Shown: one piece after another, positions 25,634 through 34,483 of the stretch
Position numbering within the stretch: position 1 is the first letter of the stretch
Layout: every line of letters starts with the position of its first letter
NCBI GenBank assembly: GCA_035652095.1
Contig: DASREM010000055.1
Coordinates: 1 to 64,000 of the forward strand
Direction of reading: 5' to 3'
Source: DASREM01 sp035652095
Lineage (GTDB): Bacteria; Acidobacteriota; Terriglobia; Terriglobales; Acidobacteriaceae
DNA length: 64,000 nt
Notes under the pieces: generated by a model
The model's input: the letters and a program-made list of their open reading frames with translations, nothing else
Database searches by the model: none
What the model was told of the DNA's origin: nothing
Translations under genes and position numbers: made by a program

Positions 25634-26326
25634 ATGATTTTCGACGTGAGCGCCCTCTCTCATCGTGGACTCTTCATTACTTTCGAAGGCCTGGATGGAT
25701 GCGGCAAAAGTACCCAACTGGACAAATTGGCGACCCGTCTGCGTGAGCAGGGGCACAAAATTGTCGCCACCCGCGAGCCGGGAGGGACGGCAACGGGAGA
25801 AAGTATCCGCAAGCTTCTGCTCGATAGCGGGACCACCGGGCTGTCTTCCATGGCGGAGCTTGCGCTGATGTTTGCATCGCGAGCGCAGCACATAAAAGAG
25901 GTCATCGAGCCGGCGCTATCGGAAGGAAAGATCGTTCTATGCGATCGCTTCACCGATTCGACCGAGGCCTACCAGGGCGGCGGCCGTAAGTTGGGTTCGG
26001 AACCGGTTCTCAAAATGCACAAGATCGTCTGCGGCGGTTTGCAGCCCGACTTGACCATCCTGATGGACTCCGATGTCGCTCACAGCGTTGAGCGCGCCCG
26101 CCGGAGAAACCGATCGCGAACCGCGCACCATCGCGGCAACGAGAACCGGTTCGAGCAGGAGAACCGCGGATTCTTTACCCGGGTCCGGGACGCTTATCAT
26201 GCCATCGCCAAGCGGGAACCGCGTCGCGTGGTCACTGTGGACGCACGAGGCACCATCAGCGAGACGCACGCCAAAATAATGGAAGCAGTCCACAAGAAAC
26301 TCAAACTGAGCGCGAAAACAGCGTAA
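25634..26326 (+). CDS. tmk: Thymidylate kinase
   Basis: About 230 residues. P-loop FEGLDGCGKSTQL, the DR(F/Y) motif CDRFTDSTEAYQG, and TREPGGTATGE are diagnostic. It phosphorylates dTMP to dTDP. The lid region (RRRNRSRTAHHRGNENRFEQ) is longer and more basic than usual. The start is uncertain: ATG 25634 is used, GTG 25622 also possible. Followed after 12 bp by holB, a common pairing. Confidence 0.95.
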   Translation: MIFDVSALSHRGLFITFEGLDGCGKSTQLDKLATRLREQGHKIVATREPGGTATGESIRKLLLDSGTTGLSSMAELALMFASRAQHIKEVIEPALSEGKIVLCDRFTDSTEAYQGGGRKLGSEPVLKMHKIVCGGLQPDLTILMDSDVAHSVERARRRNRSRTAHHRGNENRFEQENRGFFTRVRDAYHAIAKREPRRVVTVDARGTISETHAKIMEAVHKKLKLSAKTA

Positions 26327-26338
26327 GGTCTACTTACC

Positions 26339-27448
26339 ATGCCATTCTCCGATTTTCACGGGAATCCGGAACCGGTTCGACGACTCCGCGACATGCTCGC
26401 GCGCAACCGCTTTCCACAGGCGATGATTCTGACCGGCGCCACCGGGTCGGGGAAGTACACGCTCGCGCTGATGCTGGCGAAGACCATGAATTGCCTTTCG
26501 CCTGCCATCACCGACGGGTTGCCCGATTTCTGCGGAGTATGTTCGAACTGCACTCGCATCTCGGGTTCCGATGACCTGGATGCCCGAATCGCGGAGGCCA
26601 CAGAAGCACGCGAGACCCTTCGGGAATCCGACAAGAAGGAAACGCGCCTCTTCGTCCAGACCCACCCGGATGTCCTAGTCATTCCTCCAGACCCGCCGCA
26701 GTTGGTGATCAAGGTGGACCAGGTGCGGAAGGTCATCGAAGGCATCTACTATCGTCCCGCCGACGCCAAGGAGAAAGTTTTCATCTTCAGCGATGCCGCA
26801 TTCATGAAGGAGGCGGCGAACTCGTTATTGAAGGTCCTCGAAGAGCCTCCGGATTTCGCTACGATCTTTCTGCTGGCCGAGAATGCGGGAGAGTTACTGC
26901 CCACCATTCGTTCTCGCTCCATGATCGTTTCCCTGGCAGCGCTCACCGCGGAACAGGTGGAGGATTATCTTCAGAAGGCCCGGCCAGACTGGAATCCGAG
27001 CCAGCGCGCCCTGGTCGCCAGACTCTGTGAAGGAGCGATTGGTCGCGCGCGCACGTTTGATCTCGCCGCTTATAGCGCGGCCCGCAAAGATGCGCTTGCG
27101 GTGCTTGCCTCTGCGCTGCGCGCGGGAGAACACTCAGAGCTGTTCCGGATCACGGAAACCTACCGCGCCGGGGCCGAAGGCCGAGAGAAGATGGAGCGGC
27201 TGTTGCGCAGTCTCTATTCAATATTACAGGATCTGGCCTTCATCAACGCGGGAACCATGGATCTGGTGCGGAACCGTGACATCCAGTCCGAGTTGGCACA
27301 ACTGGCAAAATTTGCCGATTTTGCCTGGATTTCGGCTGCGGCCGACCGCCTGGCTGAGATGGAACGCGGGATGAGACGCAATCTTTTGCGATCTTTGTCC
27401 ATCGATTCGTTTGCCGCGGCCCTGGAACTAGAGAAGACCGGCTCCTGA
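26339..27448 (+). CDS. holB: DNA polymerase III delta-prime subunit
   Basis: 369 residues. AAA+ clamp-loader features: GATGSGKYTLALMLAKTM (Walker A, near residue 33), zinc ligands in FCGVCSNCTRI, SLLKVLEEPPDFATIFLLAE (Walker B and SRC region, with RSRSM). The C-terminal helical collar follows. The Walker A Lys is present although the bacterial delta-prime is often degenerate. It helps load the sliding clamp. Cotranscribed with tmk. Confidence 0.94.
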   Translation: MPFSDFHGNPEPVRRLRDMLARNRFPQAMILTGATGSGKYTLALMLAKTMNCLSPAITDGLPDFCGVCSNCTRISGSDDLDARIAEATEARETLRESDKKETRLFVQTHPDVLVIPPDPPQLVIKVDQVRKVIEGIYYRPADAKEKVFIFSDAAFMKEAANSLLKVLEEPPDFATIFLLAENAGELLPTIRSRSMIVSLAALTAEQVEDYLQKARPDWNPSQRALVARLCEGAIGRARTFDLAAYSAARKDALAVLASALRAGEHSELFRITETYRAGAEGREKMERLLRSLYSILQDLAFINAGTMDLVRNRDIQSELAQLAKFADFAWISAAADRLAEMERGMRRNLLRSLSIDSFAAALELEKTGS

Positions 27449-27504
27449 CGTCTTAGCGGTGCGAACAACAATGAGCCCGCCGGAAGGCCTCTATGTTCAA
27501 ATCA

Positions 27505-27534
27505 TTGTCATACCCAGCACACCTGTGCTACGGT
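27505..27534 (+). promoter_or_regulatory. Candidate promoter of hfq
   Basis: TTGTCA (27505-27510), 18-bp spacer, TACGGT (27529-27534). It would give a leader of about 80 nt before hfq. Confidence 0.3.
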
Positions 27535-27621
27535 ATTCGAAAGTTCACGCCTTCTGTAACCACAATCACTGCAGCGCCGTGTTGTGGCCCGCGAAAAAAA
27601 GCGTGTCGAACAGGTGGTGCC

Positions 27622-28056
27622 ATGAAAGATGCGATCATGCCGGTCGAGCAGTCTGTCGAGCAGGATGGGTTTTCTAATCGCAAACTGATTCGGCCTTCGC
27701 TGAATCGCAATGATCATAATCACAATCACACTCCTATGAACATGGCAGAACGCCGCGACCGACCCGAACGGAATGATCGTCCGGAACGCAGTGAGCGCAA
27801 CGATCGCCCCGCCGTTGGCAAAAAAGCCGCCCCCCCGGAGGCCACCAACGCCGAGAATTTCTATTACCAGAAACAGATGCAGGCGCACACGCCGATGGTC
27901 ATCGTGCTGCGCGACGGGGAAGAGGTTCACGGCACCATCGAGTGGTACGACAAGACCTGCATCAAGGTGAACCGCTCCAACGGGCAGGCCAACCTGATGA
28001 TCTACAAACCTTCCATCAAGTACATGTACAAAGAAGGCGAGAACGGGAAGAAGTAG
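27622..28056 (+). CDS. hfq: RNA chaperone Hfq with long N-terminal extension
   Basis: 144 residues from the ATG at 27622, with CAGGTGG ahead of it. The Sm fold is C-terminal (about 80-140): NAENFYYQKQMQAHTPMVIV, then RDGEEVHGTIEWYDKTCIKV and LMIYKPSIKYMYKEG. The Hfq Sm2 YKHA motif is YKPS here. The first 75 residues are unusual: Arg/Asp/Pro/His-rich with repeated RPERN/RPERS-type units (DRPERNDRPERSERNDRP) and a His-Asn run (DHNHNHTP). Related acidobacterial Hfqs carry such extensions (recollection). It is convergent with dcd through a family C repeat. Confidence 0.88.
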   Translation: MKDAIMPVEQSVEQDGFSNRKLIRPSLNRNDHNHNHTPMNMAERRDRPERNDRPERSERNDRPAVGKKAAPPEATNAENFYYQKQMQAHTPMVIVLRDGEEVHGTIEWYDKTCIKVNRSNGQANLMIYKPSIKYMYKEGENGKK

Positions 28057-28178
28057 TACCGAGTTGCGAGTACCTGGTACCGTGCCAAACCCGAAACCTC
28101 TCCCGCACCAGCTTCTGCGCCAAACAGTTCTCTGCACTTGGGTATTTACTCGGTACCCGCATCAGTACTGAGTTACAG
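28055..28178. repeat. Inverted pair of family C heptamer arrays between hfq and dcd
   Basis: Forward units AGTACCG, AGTTGCG, AGTACCT, GGTACCG at 28055-28082, beginning inside the hfq stop codon (TAG, 28054-28056). The reverse-oriented array occupies about 28140-28178 and runs into the dcd stop at 28173. The pair can fold into one large hairpin that may serve as a two-way terminator. Confidence 0.75.
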
Positions 28179-28724
28179 TTTCGGCAGCACGATCCCCTTC
28201 TGCGACTGGTACTTCCCTTTGCGGTCCGCGTAGCTGACCTCGCAGACCTCATCTCCCTGAAAGAAGATGATCTGGCACAAACCTTCGTTGGCGTAGATTC
28301 GGGCTGGTAGAGGCGTCGTGTTTGAAATTTCCAGGGTCACAAATCCTTCCCACTCAGGCTCAAACGGCGTGACATTTACGATGATGCCGCAGCGGGCATA
28401 GGTGGACTTGCCAACGCAGATGGTCAGGACATCTCGCGGGATCTTGAAGTACTCCACCGATCGCGCCAAGGCGAAGGAATTAGGAGGAACAATGGCGACG
28501 TCCGTTCGCACCGTGACGAAAGACTTCTCGTCGAAGTTCTTGGGATCGACGATCGAGGAGTTGACGTTGGTGAAAATTTTGAACTCGTCGGCGACACGCA
28601 AATCGTAGCCGTAGGAAGAGAGTCCGTATGACACCACGCCCTGTCGAACCTGCTTTTCCGAGAACGGGTTGATCATGTCGTGTTCCAGGGCCATTTTGCG
28701 GATCCAGCGATCGCTCTTCAGCAT
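28173..28724 (-). CDS. dcd: dCTP deaminase
   Basis: 183 residues of the trimeric dUTPase fold. Diagnostic stretches: VSYGLSSYGYDLRVADEF, FALARSVEYFKIPRDVLTIC, GKSTYARCGIIVNVTPFEPEWEG and LEISNTTPLPARIYANEGLC. GFVTLEISN contains the catalytic Glu. It supplies dUTP for dTMP synthesis. The ribosome site CTGAGGAGAG lies upstream of the ATG at 28724. Confidence 0.97.
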   Translation of the reverse strand: MLKSDRWIRKMALEHDMINPFSEKQVRQGVVSYGLSSYGYDLRVADEFKIFTNVNSSIVDPKNFDEKSFVTVRTDVAIVPPNSFALARSVEYFKIPRDVLTICVGKSTYARCGIIVNVTPFEPEWEGFVTLEISNTTPLPARIYANEGLCQIIFFQGDEVCEVSYADRKGKYQSQKGIVLPKL

Positions 28725-28876
28725 AACTCTCCTCAGGAGTTGAATTCAGTTGGACTCAACACTGTAACAGGCAACGACAACGTTAGGTTTCTTCGCGGTT
28801 GCAGGCTGGTGGACCGCACGCAGGCTCGCAGCTAGTGTACTTGAGGGTACCTCATCTTACGGGAACTCACGGGCCG

Positions 28877-28905
28877 TTGACAATCTCGGTTATGTCCCTT
28901 AGCAT
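28877..28905 (+). promoter_or_regulatory. Sigma-70 promoter of the HU-like gene
   Basis: TTGACA at 28877-28882, 17-bp spacer, TAGCAT at 28900-28905. Predicted start near 28912, leader about 38 nt, with GGGGGAG before the GTG at 28950. The rest of 28725-28876 shows no gene. Confidence 0.7.
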
Positions 28906-28949
28906 CAAGCACTTGGTGCACCATACTGAGTCGCTGCGGGGGAGCGCCT

Positions 28950-29219
28950 GTGATTAAGCTCGACATCATCAACGAAGTGGTCAACAAAACCGGCATTACC
29001 AAAACCAAAGCCGAACTTGCGGTCGAGACGGTATTCGAAAGCATGAAGCGCGCGCTTTCCAAGGGCGACCGCATCGAACTACGTGGCTTTGGGGTATTTA
29101 ACGTCCGGCCCCGCAAAACCGGTATTGGACGCAATCCGCGAACCGGCGCCGAGGTCTCGATTCCTCCCGGCAAGGCGGTGCGTTTCAAACCCGGCAAGGA
29201 GTTGCAGTCGATCGATTGA
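28950..29219 (+). CDS. HU/IHF-family DNA-binding protein
   Basis: 89 residues, GTG start. The family core is complete: MIKLDIINEVVNKTGITKTK, then ELRGFGVFNVRPRKTGIGRN and PRTGAEVSIPPGKAVRFKPG with the DNA-wrapping Pro. The IGRNPRTG arm and VRFKPG end look more like IHF than HU. It bends DNA and organises the nucleoid. The stop overlaps the upstream open frame of the next gene, but the M50 start is 71 bp later. Confidence 0.95.
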   Translation: MIKLDIINEVVNKTGITKTKAELAVETVFESMKRALSKGDRIELRGFGVFNVRPRKTGIGRNPRTGAEVSIPPGKAVRFKPGKELQSID

Positions 29220-29290
29220 GCGCGGCAGGGTCCCTGCTCCGTTCGCTCCTATGGGGGCCCTCGCGTGATCACTTGCCGTTTGGAATTCCG

Positions 29291-30292
29291 ATGTCAGAAC
29301 CCACCCTTCCAGTCTCTTCCACCCAGGAATACTACCGGCCCGTAGACGTTTACGTAGTTCGTCCGGCGAAACCGCTCTACTGGTTGCATGCAATTCTGCT
29401 GATGGCCACGTTTTTTACGACTCTGGTCGTAGGCGCACGCATGCAGAACAATTTCCTTCACAATCAGCCGGTATTCTCGACAGCCGATGATTCGTTAGAC
29501 ATCTTCCCGCTCCGATGGGCGTTGCAAGGCTCGCATCTGTGGCTGGGAGTTCCCTTCTCGTTCACCTTGATGATGATTCTGCTGGCGCACGAGATGGGGC
29601 ATTACCTGTATTGCCGGCGGTACCAGGTCGCCGCGACTTTACCTTTTTTTATTCCGTTCCCTACTCTGATTGGGACTCTGGGCGCCTTCATCCGCATCCG
29701 GTCTCCAATTCGCAGTCGCGCGGAACTATTCGACATCGGCATTGCGGGGCCGATCGCGGGCTTTGTGGTTGCCGTTGCGGTGCTGATCGCCGGGCTCGGA
29801 CTGTCCAAGCCGATGCCGCCAGGATATCTTGGCCCCTCGTTCGAACTCGGGTTCCCGCTGATCTTCAGGATGGTTTCCCTTTTCCGAGGAGGAATGGCGC
29901 CACCGCTTACGTCTCTGCTGATACATCCCGTGGCAATCGCAGCCTGGGCGGGAATGTTTGCGACTGCGCTCAACCTGCTTCCCGGCGGACAACTCGATGG
30001 CGGGCACATCGTGTTTTCGATTTCACCACGCTCGCATCGTCTCGTGTCACGACTCACTGCGCTCGCCCTGATTCCCATGGGATATTTTTTTTGGGTCGGA
30101 TGGTTCGTCTGGGCAATCCTGCTCAGCATCACCGGGATGCGCCATCCCGTAGTTCCCACTTGGCCGGAGATCGGTCCGGGACGGCGATGGATGGCTCTGG
30201 TCGCACTCCTCATGCTTGCTCTCACCCTTACCCCCGCGCCTATTCAACATAGTTCCCTACCGGAACTCGTCCAGATCCGCAGCAGCAACTGA
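29291..30292 (+). CDS. Site-2 protease-like membrane metalloprotease (M50)
   Basis: 333 residues from the ATG at 29291. Six or so membrane spans. The catalytic HExxH is LLAHEMGHYLYCRRY at residues about 98-113, and the third ligand is in LNLLPGGQLDGGHIVFS near 230. The topology is like plant EGY and cyanobacterial S2P homologues: no PDZ between, and VVGARMQNN in an N-terminal loop. It probably cleaves a membrane-bound regulator or small peptide; the target is unknown. Confidence 0.9.
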   Translation: MSEPTLPVSSTQEYYRPVDVYVVRPAKPLYWLHAILLMATFFTTLVVGARMQNNFLHNQPVFSTADDSLDIFPLRWALQGSHLWLGVPFSFTLMMILLAHEMGHYLYCRRYQVAATLPFFIPFPTLIGTLGAFIRIRSPIRSRAELFDIGIAGPIAGFVVAVAVLIAGLGLSKPMPPGYLGPSFELGFPLIFRMVSLFRGGMAPPLTSLLIHPVAIAAWAGMFATALNLLPGGQLDGGHIVFSISPRSHRLVSRLTALALIPMGYFFWVGWFVWAILLSITGMRHPVVPTWPEIGPGRRWMALVALLMLALTLTPAPIQHSSLPELVQIRSSN

Positions 30293-30939
30293 AGCTGCTT
30301 TCGATTACAATCCGTTCATATAACAGAAAATCACATCCACTTACGATACAAGTTGTTGGATGTTTCTCCGTGAAACGGAACGATTCGTAAACATTTGTCA
30401 AGGGTCCTTCGCCAAGTGATTGGGATTGTGCAGCGATCGCACCCACCGCTTCTTGGCACATCGCTTGCACCAGATACAGCGAACGTATGCAGGGCACGTC
30501 TGGTTTGTGGATCGTGTTTCTTTGTTCGGGTTTGAAACCCGATTTGAATGCTGCGGTCCGCCCCGCCTTTCAAAGTAATCTCACGATCGCAAGCAACCAA
30601 TCTGACAAGCTTGGAGACGAACTCGACGAAGCGCCGCTGCCGTTCGCGATGTTGCATGGTCAAACCTGTCGCAGTTTTTTTGGCTTGGCTCCGCCCATCG
30701 CTGATGCCGCTTCCGCAAGCGTCAAGGTTGCGAGAAGCCTGCTGAAGATGCACGCACAATCGGTTTTCAGCTTCTGCCCGTTGCGACCTCGTTCGGTCCT
30801 GCAACCCTCACCGCTACCGATCGCGTGTCTCTTTGGTTGAAAACGCCTTCGCCCGAGAGGGAATTCTGTTTTTGATCTGAGCCGCGCCGGGCCTGGGCAT
30901 AACCGAATTCAGCTAACGATGCATTACAAGGACAGAGAT
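30293..30939 (+). other. Long leader region of the TonB-dependent receptor
   Basis: A 647-bp space. It holds the sigma-54-type promoter at 30454 and a transcript leader of about 460 nt. Open frames exist on both strands (30487-30840 forward, 30331-30804 reverse) but have composition unlike neighbouring genes and no recognisable motif, so I do not call genes. Nothing else is recognised. Confidence 0.5.
30454..30469 (+). promoter_or_regulatory. Sigma-54 (-24/-12) promoter of the receptor gene
   Basis: TGGCAC at 30454-30459, five bases, TTGCA at 30465-30469: matches the sigma-54 consensus TGGCAC-N5-TTGCA exactly, with GG and GC 10 nt apart. Predicted transcript start is about 30480. It is in the direction of the gene at 30940. 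Confidence 0.7.
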
Positions 30940-33900
30940 ATGGGATTGAAGAATTCATTGCTGTATGTGCTTGCGCTGCTCGCCATCTTTTGCATGGCAA
31001 TTCCAACGGCAGGACAAAATCTGGTCTCCGGGGACATCACCGGAATTATTTCTGATCCCTCAGGCGCTGTTCTTCCCAACGTGCAGGTGACGTTGCAGAA
31101 TAACCAGACCGGGCAAACCCAAAGCACCAACACCAATGCGCAAGGCGTTTATCGCTTTTCGCTTCTGGCGCCGGGCAGCTATACGGTTTCGGCGGCGCCG
31201 CAGGGACTTCAGGCAACCAAGCGAAACGTTAGTGTCACGGTTGGCCAAGCCGTGAGCGCCAATCTGCAAGCCGCGGTTTCTTCGATCAGTCAGACCGTCG
31301 AAGTAACCGCGGAAGGCGGCGTGGTCCAAACTCAGAATGGAAACATCTCCACCAACTACACTCCGGAGCAGATCGCGGTCACGCCGAACCCGGGCAACGA
31401 TCTGAGTTACATCGTCCAGACTGCTCCTGGCGCGGTGATGAACACGCAGGGTGGTTACGGCAACGATTCCACCTTCGGCCTGCCGGGAACTTCCAATCTG
31501 TTCACCGTGAATGGAATGAACGAGAATGATCCATTCCTCAACCTGAACAACTCGGGCGCGACCAATCTTCTGCTCGGTCAAAACGACGTTCAGGAAGCCA
31601 CGGTCGTAAGCAACGGCTATTCCGGACAATACGGCCAATTGGCCGGCGCCAACGTGAATTACGTGACCAAGTCGGGCAGCAACGCATTCCACGGAAATGC
31701 CGGCTATTTCTGGAATGGCAGCGTCATGAACGCCAACAACTGGTTTAATAACAACAGCGGCACGCCCAGGCCGTTTGTCAACGCCAACCAGTGGGGCGCT
31801 TCCTTCGGCGGCCCGATTATCAAGAACAAAACCTTCTTCTTCGTGGATACGGAAGGCTTGCGCGTCGTGCTGCCTACCAGCACACCCGTGAACATCCCAA
31901 GCCCGCAATTCCAGGCGGCAACTCTCGCCAACCTGGCGACCGTCAGCCCCGCCTCGATTCCCTTCTACAACCAGATATTCTCTCTCTACAACAACGCTCC
32001 CGGCGCGAGCCGCGCGGGCATTGGCACCCTGACCCCCGGCGTGGACAACTCCGGCGCAGCCACCGGAATCGGTTGCGGAAGCTTCAGCAGCGCCTTGCTT
32101 CCCGCAGGCGCTCCATGTGCTCTGCAATTCCGCTCGACGGCCGGCAATTTCAACCGCGAATGGCTTTTGACCGGACGCGTGGATCAGAACCTGGGCAGCA
32201 ATGACCGGGCATTCATCCACTTCCGCACCGATCACGGCGTACAGGCCAGTTACACTGACCCGCTCACCTCGGTGTTCAACGCCACCAGTAATCAGCCACA
32301 GTATGAAGGGCAATTGAACGAGACGCACACATTCGGTTCCACCTCGGTCAACCAGTTCATCCTGTCGGGATCGTGGTACAGCGCCGTATTTCAGCCCGCA
32401 AGCCTCACCGCTGCCACGGCCCTTGCCCCGTTTCAAATCTCCTTCAGCGGCGGCGCGTTTTATCGTATCGGCCGCAACTTGAACATCTGGCCCCAGGGCC
32501 GGAATGTCACGCAATACCAGATCGTCGATGACTATTCAAAGTTGGTGGGAAATCATTCCCTGAAGTTCGGCGTGAATTTCAGCCGCTACGACGTCACCAA
32601 TTACGATCCCGGCGCAGGCTCGATCGGATCCAGCGGCGGTTTGGACCTGTTGAGCTTCTTTAACGGCAATGGCGTCAACTACACGCAGAGCTTCCCGTCT
32701 CGCCTGACTGAGCCGATCGCCTTGTACGGCCTGGGCCTCTACGCGCAAGATGAGTGGGCGGTCCGTCCCAATCTGCGCCTCACGCTCTCTTTGCGTGCGG
32801 ATCACAACTCCAACCCTGTCTGCCAGACCGATTGCTTCGCCAGGTTCAACAACTCATTCCTGGACACCAATCACGATCCGAACCTGCCGTATAACCAGTC
32901 GATTCAGACCGCGCAGCACCAGGCTCTGACCAACTTCGATAACATCAACTGGCAACCCCGGTTGGGCTTTGCATGGTCGCCGCTGGGGGCGAACAAGAAT
33001 ACCGTCATCCGCGGTGGAATCGGGATCTTCATCGACCAGTTCCCGGCTTTCGTGGTGGATGGATTCATCACCAACACGCCGCTCGACAACACCTTCACCG
33101 TGGGTACAGCGCCGCTCTCGCCCGCTGTCGCCGGCAACCAGGCTTCGCTGGCTTCGATCGCAAACACCGCGTTCATCAATGGATTTGCGGCCAACGGAAC
33201 AGCGAGTTCGATCGCAGCTTCGCTTCCCGCCGGAGTTCCATTCGTCGCGCCCAGCATCTACAACGCCGCGCGCCGAATTCATTCTCCGCAATACCAGGAG
33301 TGGAACCTGTCGTTCGAACAGGGGCTGGGACAGAAGATGTCGTTCCAGATTAACTACGTCGGGAACCATGGCATTCACGAGGCCTTCCAGAACGCCGGAC
33401 AAAACGGCTATTGCGATGCCACGTGCCTGGCCGCACTGGGCGCGCCATTAACGGCGACCAACTACCTGGGTTTACCCACGGCTCCGATCGATCCGCGCTT
33501 CGGCACCATCACCGAGGTGCAGAGCAACGGCGTTTCCAACTACAACGGCGTCACCGTGTCATTGACCCGGAAGTTCGCCGACCTTCAGTTGCAGGCGAAC
33601 TATACATGGAGTCACGCGCTGGACGATATCTCCAACGCCGGCTTCCTGCAATACAGCCTCGACACCAACTTCAGCGTGCTGAATCCAAGCAATCCGTTCA
33701 ACGTGAAGCAGTTTAACTACGGCAATGCCGACTACGACACTCGGCATTATTTCAGCCTCAACTACGTTTACAACACTCCGAAGCTGCAAGGATGGAAGGG
33801 GGCGCTGGCAAGCTGGACGGTTGCCGGCACTGTCTTCGCGCGTAGCGGTCTGCCGTTCACCGTCACCGATTCCAACACCACGGGTATCCTGAACGGCTTC

Positions 33901-34329
33901 AACTACGGGACTACGGCGAACACGGGCGCCAACGTCTTCGCTAATTATCCTGCGGGAACGTCGGTGACTTGCGACAGCAGCGCGGTCACGACTCCGTGCC
34001 TGAACCCGGCTTCCTTCAGCGCCGCAACCACTGGCTTCGGAGTGCAACGCCGGAACCAGTTCTACGGTCCGAACTTCTTTGATACCGATCTGACGTTGAT
34101 GAAGAATTTCAACATCCCGCACTGGGAGTCGGGGAAATTCGGCATCGGTGTGCAGATGTTCAACATCCTCAATCACCCCAACTTCGATCAGCCCAATGCG
34201 GATCTTGCCAGCCCGCAATTCGGACTGATCACCAGCACGGTCAATACTCCGACCAGCATTCTGGGCGGCTTCGTGGGCGCAGACGCGGCCCCGCGCCAGA
34301 TCCAGATCAAGGCCAACTTGACCTTCTAA
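30940..34329 (+). CDS. Oar-like TonB-dependent outer membrane receptor
   Basis: 1129 residues from the ATG at 30940 (AAGGA at 30928 is well placed; ATG at 30919 is less likely). The signal peptide is MGLKNSLLYVLALLAIFCMA to about TAG. A carboxypeptidase-regulatory-like domain follows at about 25-105 (GDITGIISDPSGAVLPNVQV). Next is a plug-like segment (GLPGTSNLFTVNGMNENDPF), then a long beta barrel ending in NLTF with a C-terminal Phe. Such proteins are abundant in Acidobacteria and import or bind large glycans or siderophore-type ligands; the ligand is unknown. No susD-like gene adjoins. Confidence 0.95.
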   Translation: MGLKNSLLYVLALLAIFCMAIPTAGQNLVSGDITGIISDPSGAVLPNVQVTLQNNQTGQTQSTNTNAQGVYRFSLLAPGSYTVSAAPQGLQATKRNVSVTVGQAVSANLQAAVSSISQTVEVTAEGGVVQTQNGNISTNYTPEQIAVTPNPGNDLSYIVQTAPGAVMNTQGGYGNDSTFGLPGTSNLFTVNGMNENDPFLNLNNSGATNLLLGQNDVQEATVVSNGYSGQYGQLAGANVNYVTKSGSNAFHGNAGYFWNGSVMNANNWFNNNSGTPRPFVNANQWGASFGGPIIKNKTFFFVDTEGLRVVLPTSTPVNIPSPQFQAATLANLATVSPASIPFYNQIFSLYNNAPGASRAGIGTLTPGVDNSGAATGIGCGSFSSALLPAGAPCALQFRSTAGNFNREWLLTGRVDQNLGSNDRAFIHFRTDHGVQASYTDPLTSVFNATSNQPQYEGQLNETHTFGSTSVNQFILSGSWYSAVFQPASLTAATALAPFQISFSGGAFYRIGRNLNIWPQGRNVTQYQIVDDYSKLVGNHSLKFGVNFSRYDVTNYDPGAGSIGSSGGLDLLSFFNGNGVNYTQSFPSRLTEPIALYGLGLYAQDEWAVRPNLRLTLSLRADHNSNPVCQTDCFARFNNSFLDTNHDPNLPYNQSIQTAQHQALTNFDNINWQPRLGFAWSPLGANKNTVIRGGIGIFIDQFPAFVVDGFITNTPLDNTFTVGTAPLSPAVAGNQASLASIANTAFINGFAANGTASSIAASLPAGVPFVAPSIYNAARRIHSPQYQEWNLSFEQGLGQKMSFQINYVGNHGIHEAFQNAGQNGYCDATCLAALGAPLTATNYLGLPTAPIDPRFGTITEVQSNGVSNYNGVTVSLTRKFADLQLQANYTWSHALDDISNAGFLQYSLDTNFSVLNPSNPFNVKQFNYGNADYDTRHYFSLNYVYNTPKLQGWKGALASWTVAGTVFARSGLPFTVTDSNTTGILNGFNYGTTANTGANVFANYPAGTSVTCDSSAVTTPCLNPASFSAATTGFGVQRRNQFYGPNFFDTDLTLMKNFNIPHWESGKFGIGVQMFNILNHPNFDQPNADLASPQFGLITSTVNTPTSILGGFVGADAAPRQIQIKANLTF

Positions 34330-34345
34330 GCGCGCCACTTCAAGC

Positions 34346-34380
34346 GGCGGCTGGGCATCGTCCCAGCCGCCTTTTTCTTT
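34346..34380 (+). terminator. Strong intrinsic terminator after the receptor gene
   Basis: GGCGGCTGGG (34346-34355), loop CATCGT, CCCAGCCGCC (34362-34371), then a T-rich run to 34380. A perfect 10-bp stem 16 bp after the stop. Confidence 0.92.
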
Positions 34381-34401
34381 GTATCCAGCCTCACATCCAT
34401 C

Positions 34402-34417
34402 CGTGATGATCGTCACA
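34402..34417 (+). promoter_or_regulatory. CRP/FNR-type site upstream of the oxidoreductase operon
   Basis: CGTGA-TGATCG-TCACA, centre 34409.5. A CATAAT -10-like hexamer is at 34440-34445; with a start near 34452 the site centre would be at about -42, the class II activator position of CRP-family proteins. Confidence 0.6.
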
Positions 34418-34483
34418 CCGGGCTGCGACTTCGCTTCCCCATAATGTTTCTGACTCTTTGGAAGTGCCCAACCACTTCCGCAC

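Noticed and set aside
30331..30840. Open frames on both strands in the receptor leader
   Set aside because: No ribosome site, no recognisable domain, and they lie in the predicted untranslated leader downstream of the sigma-54 promoter.
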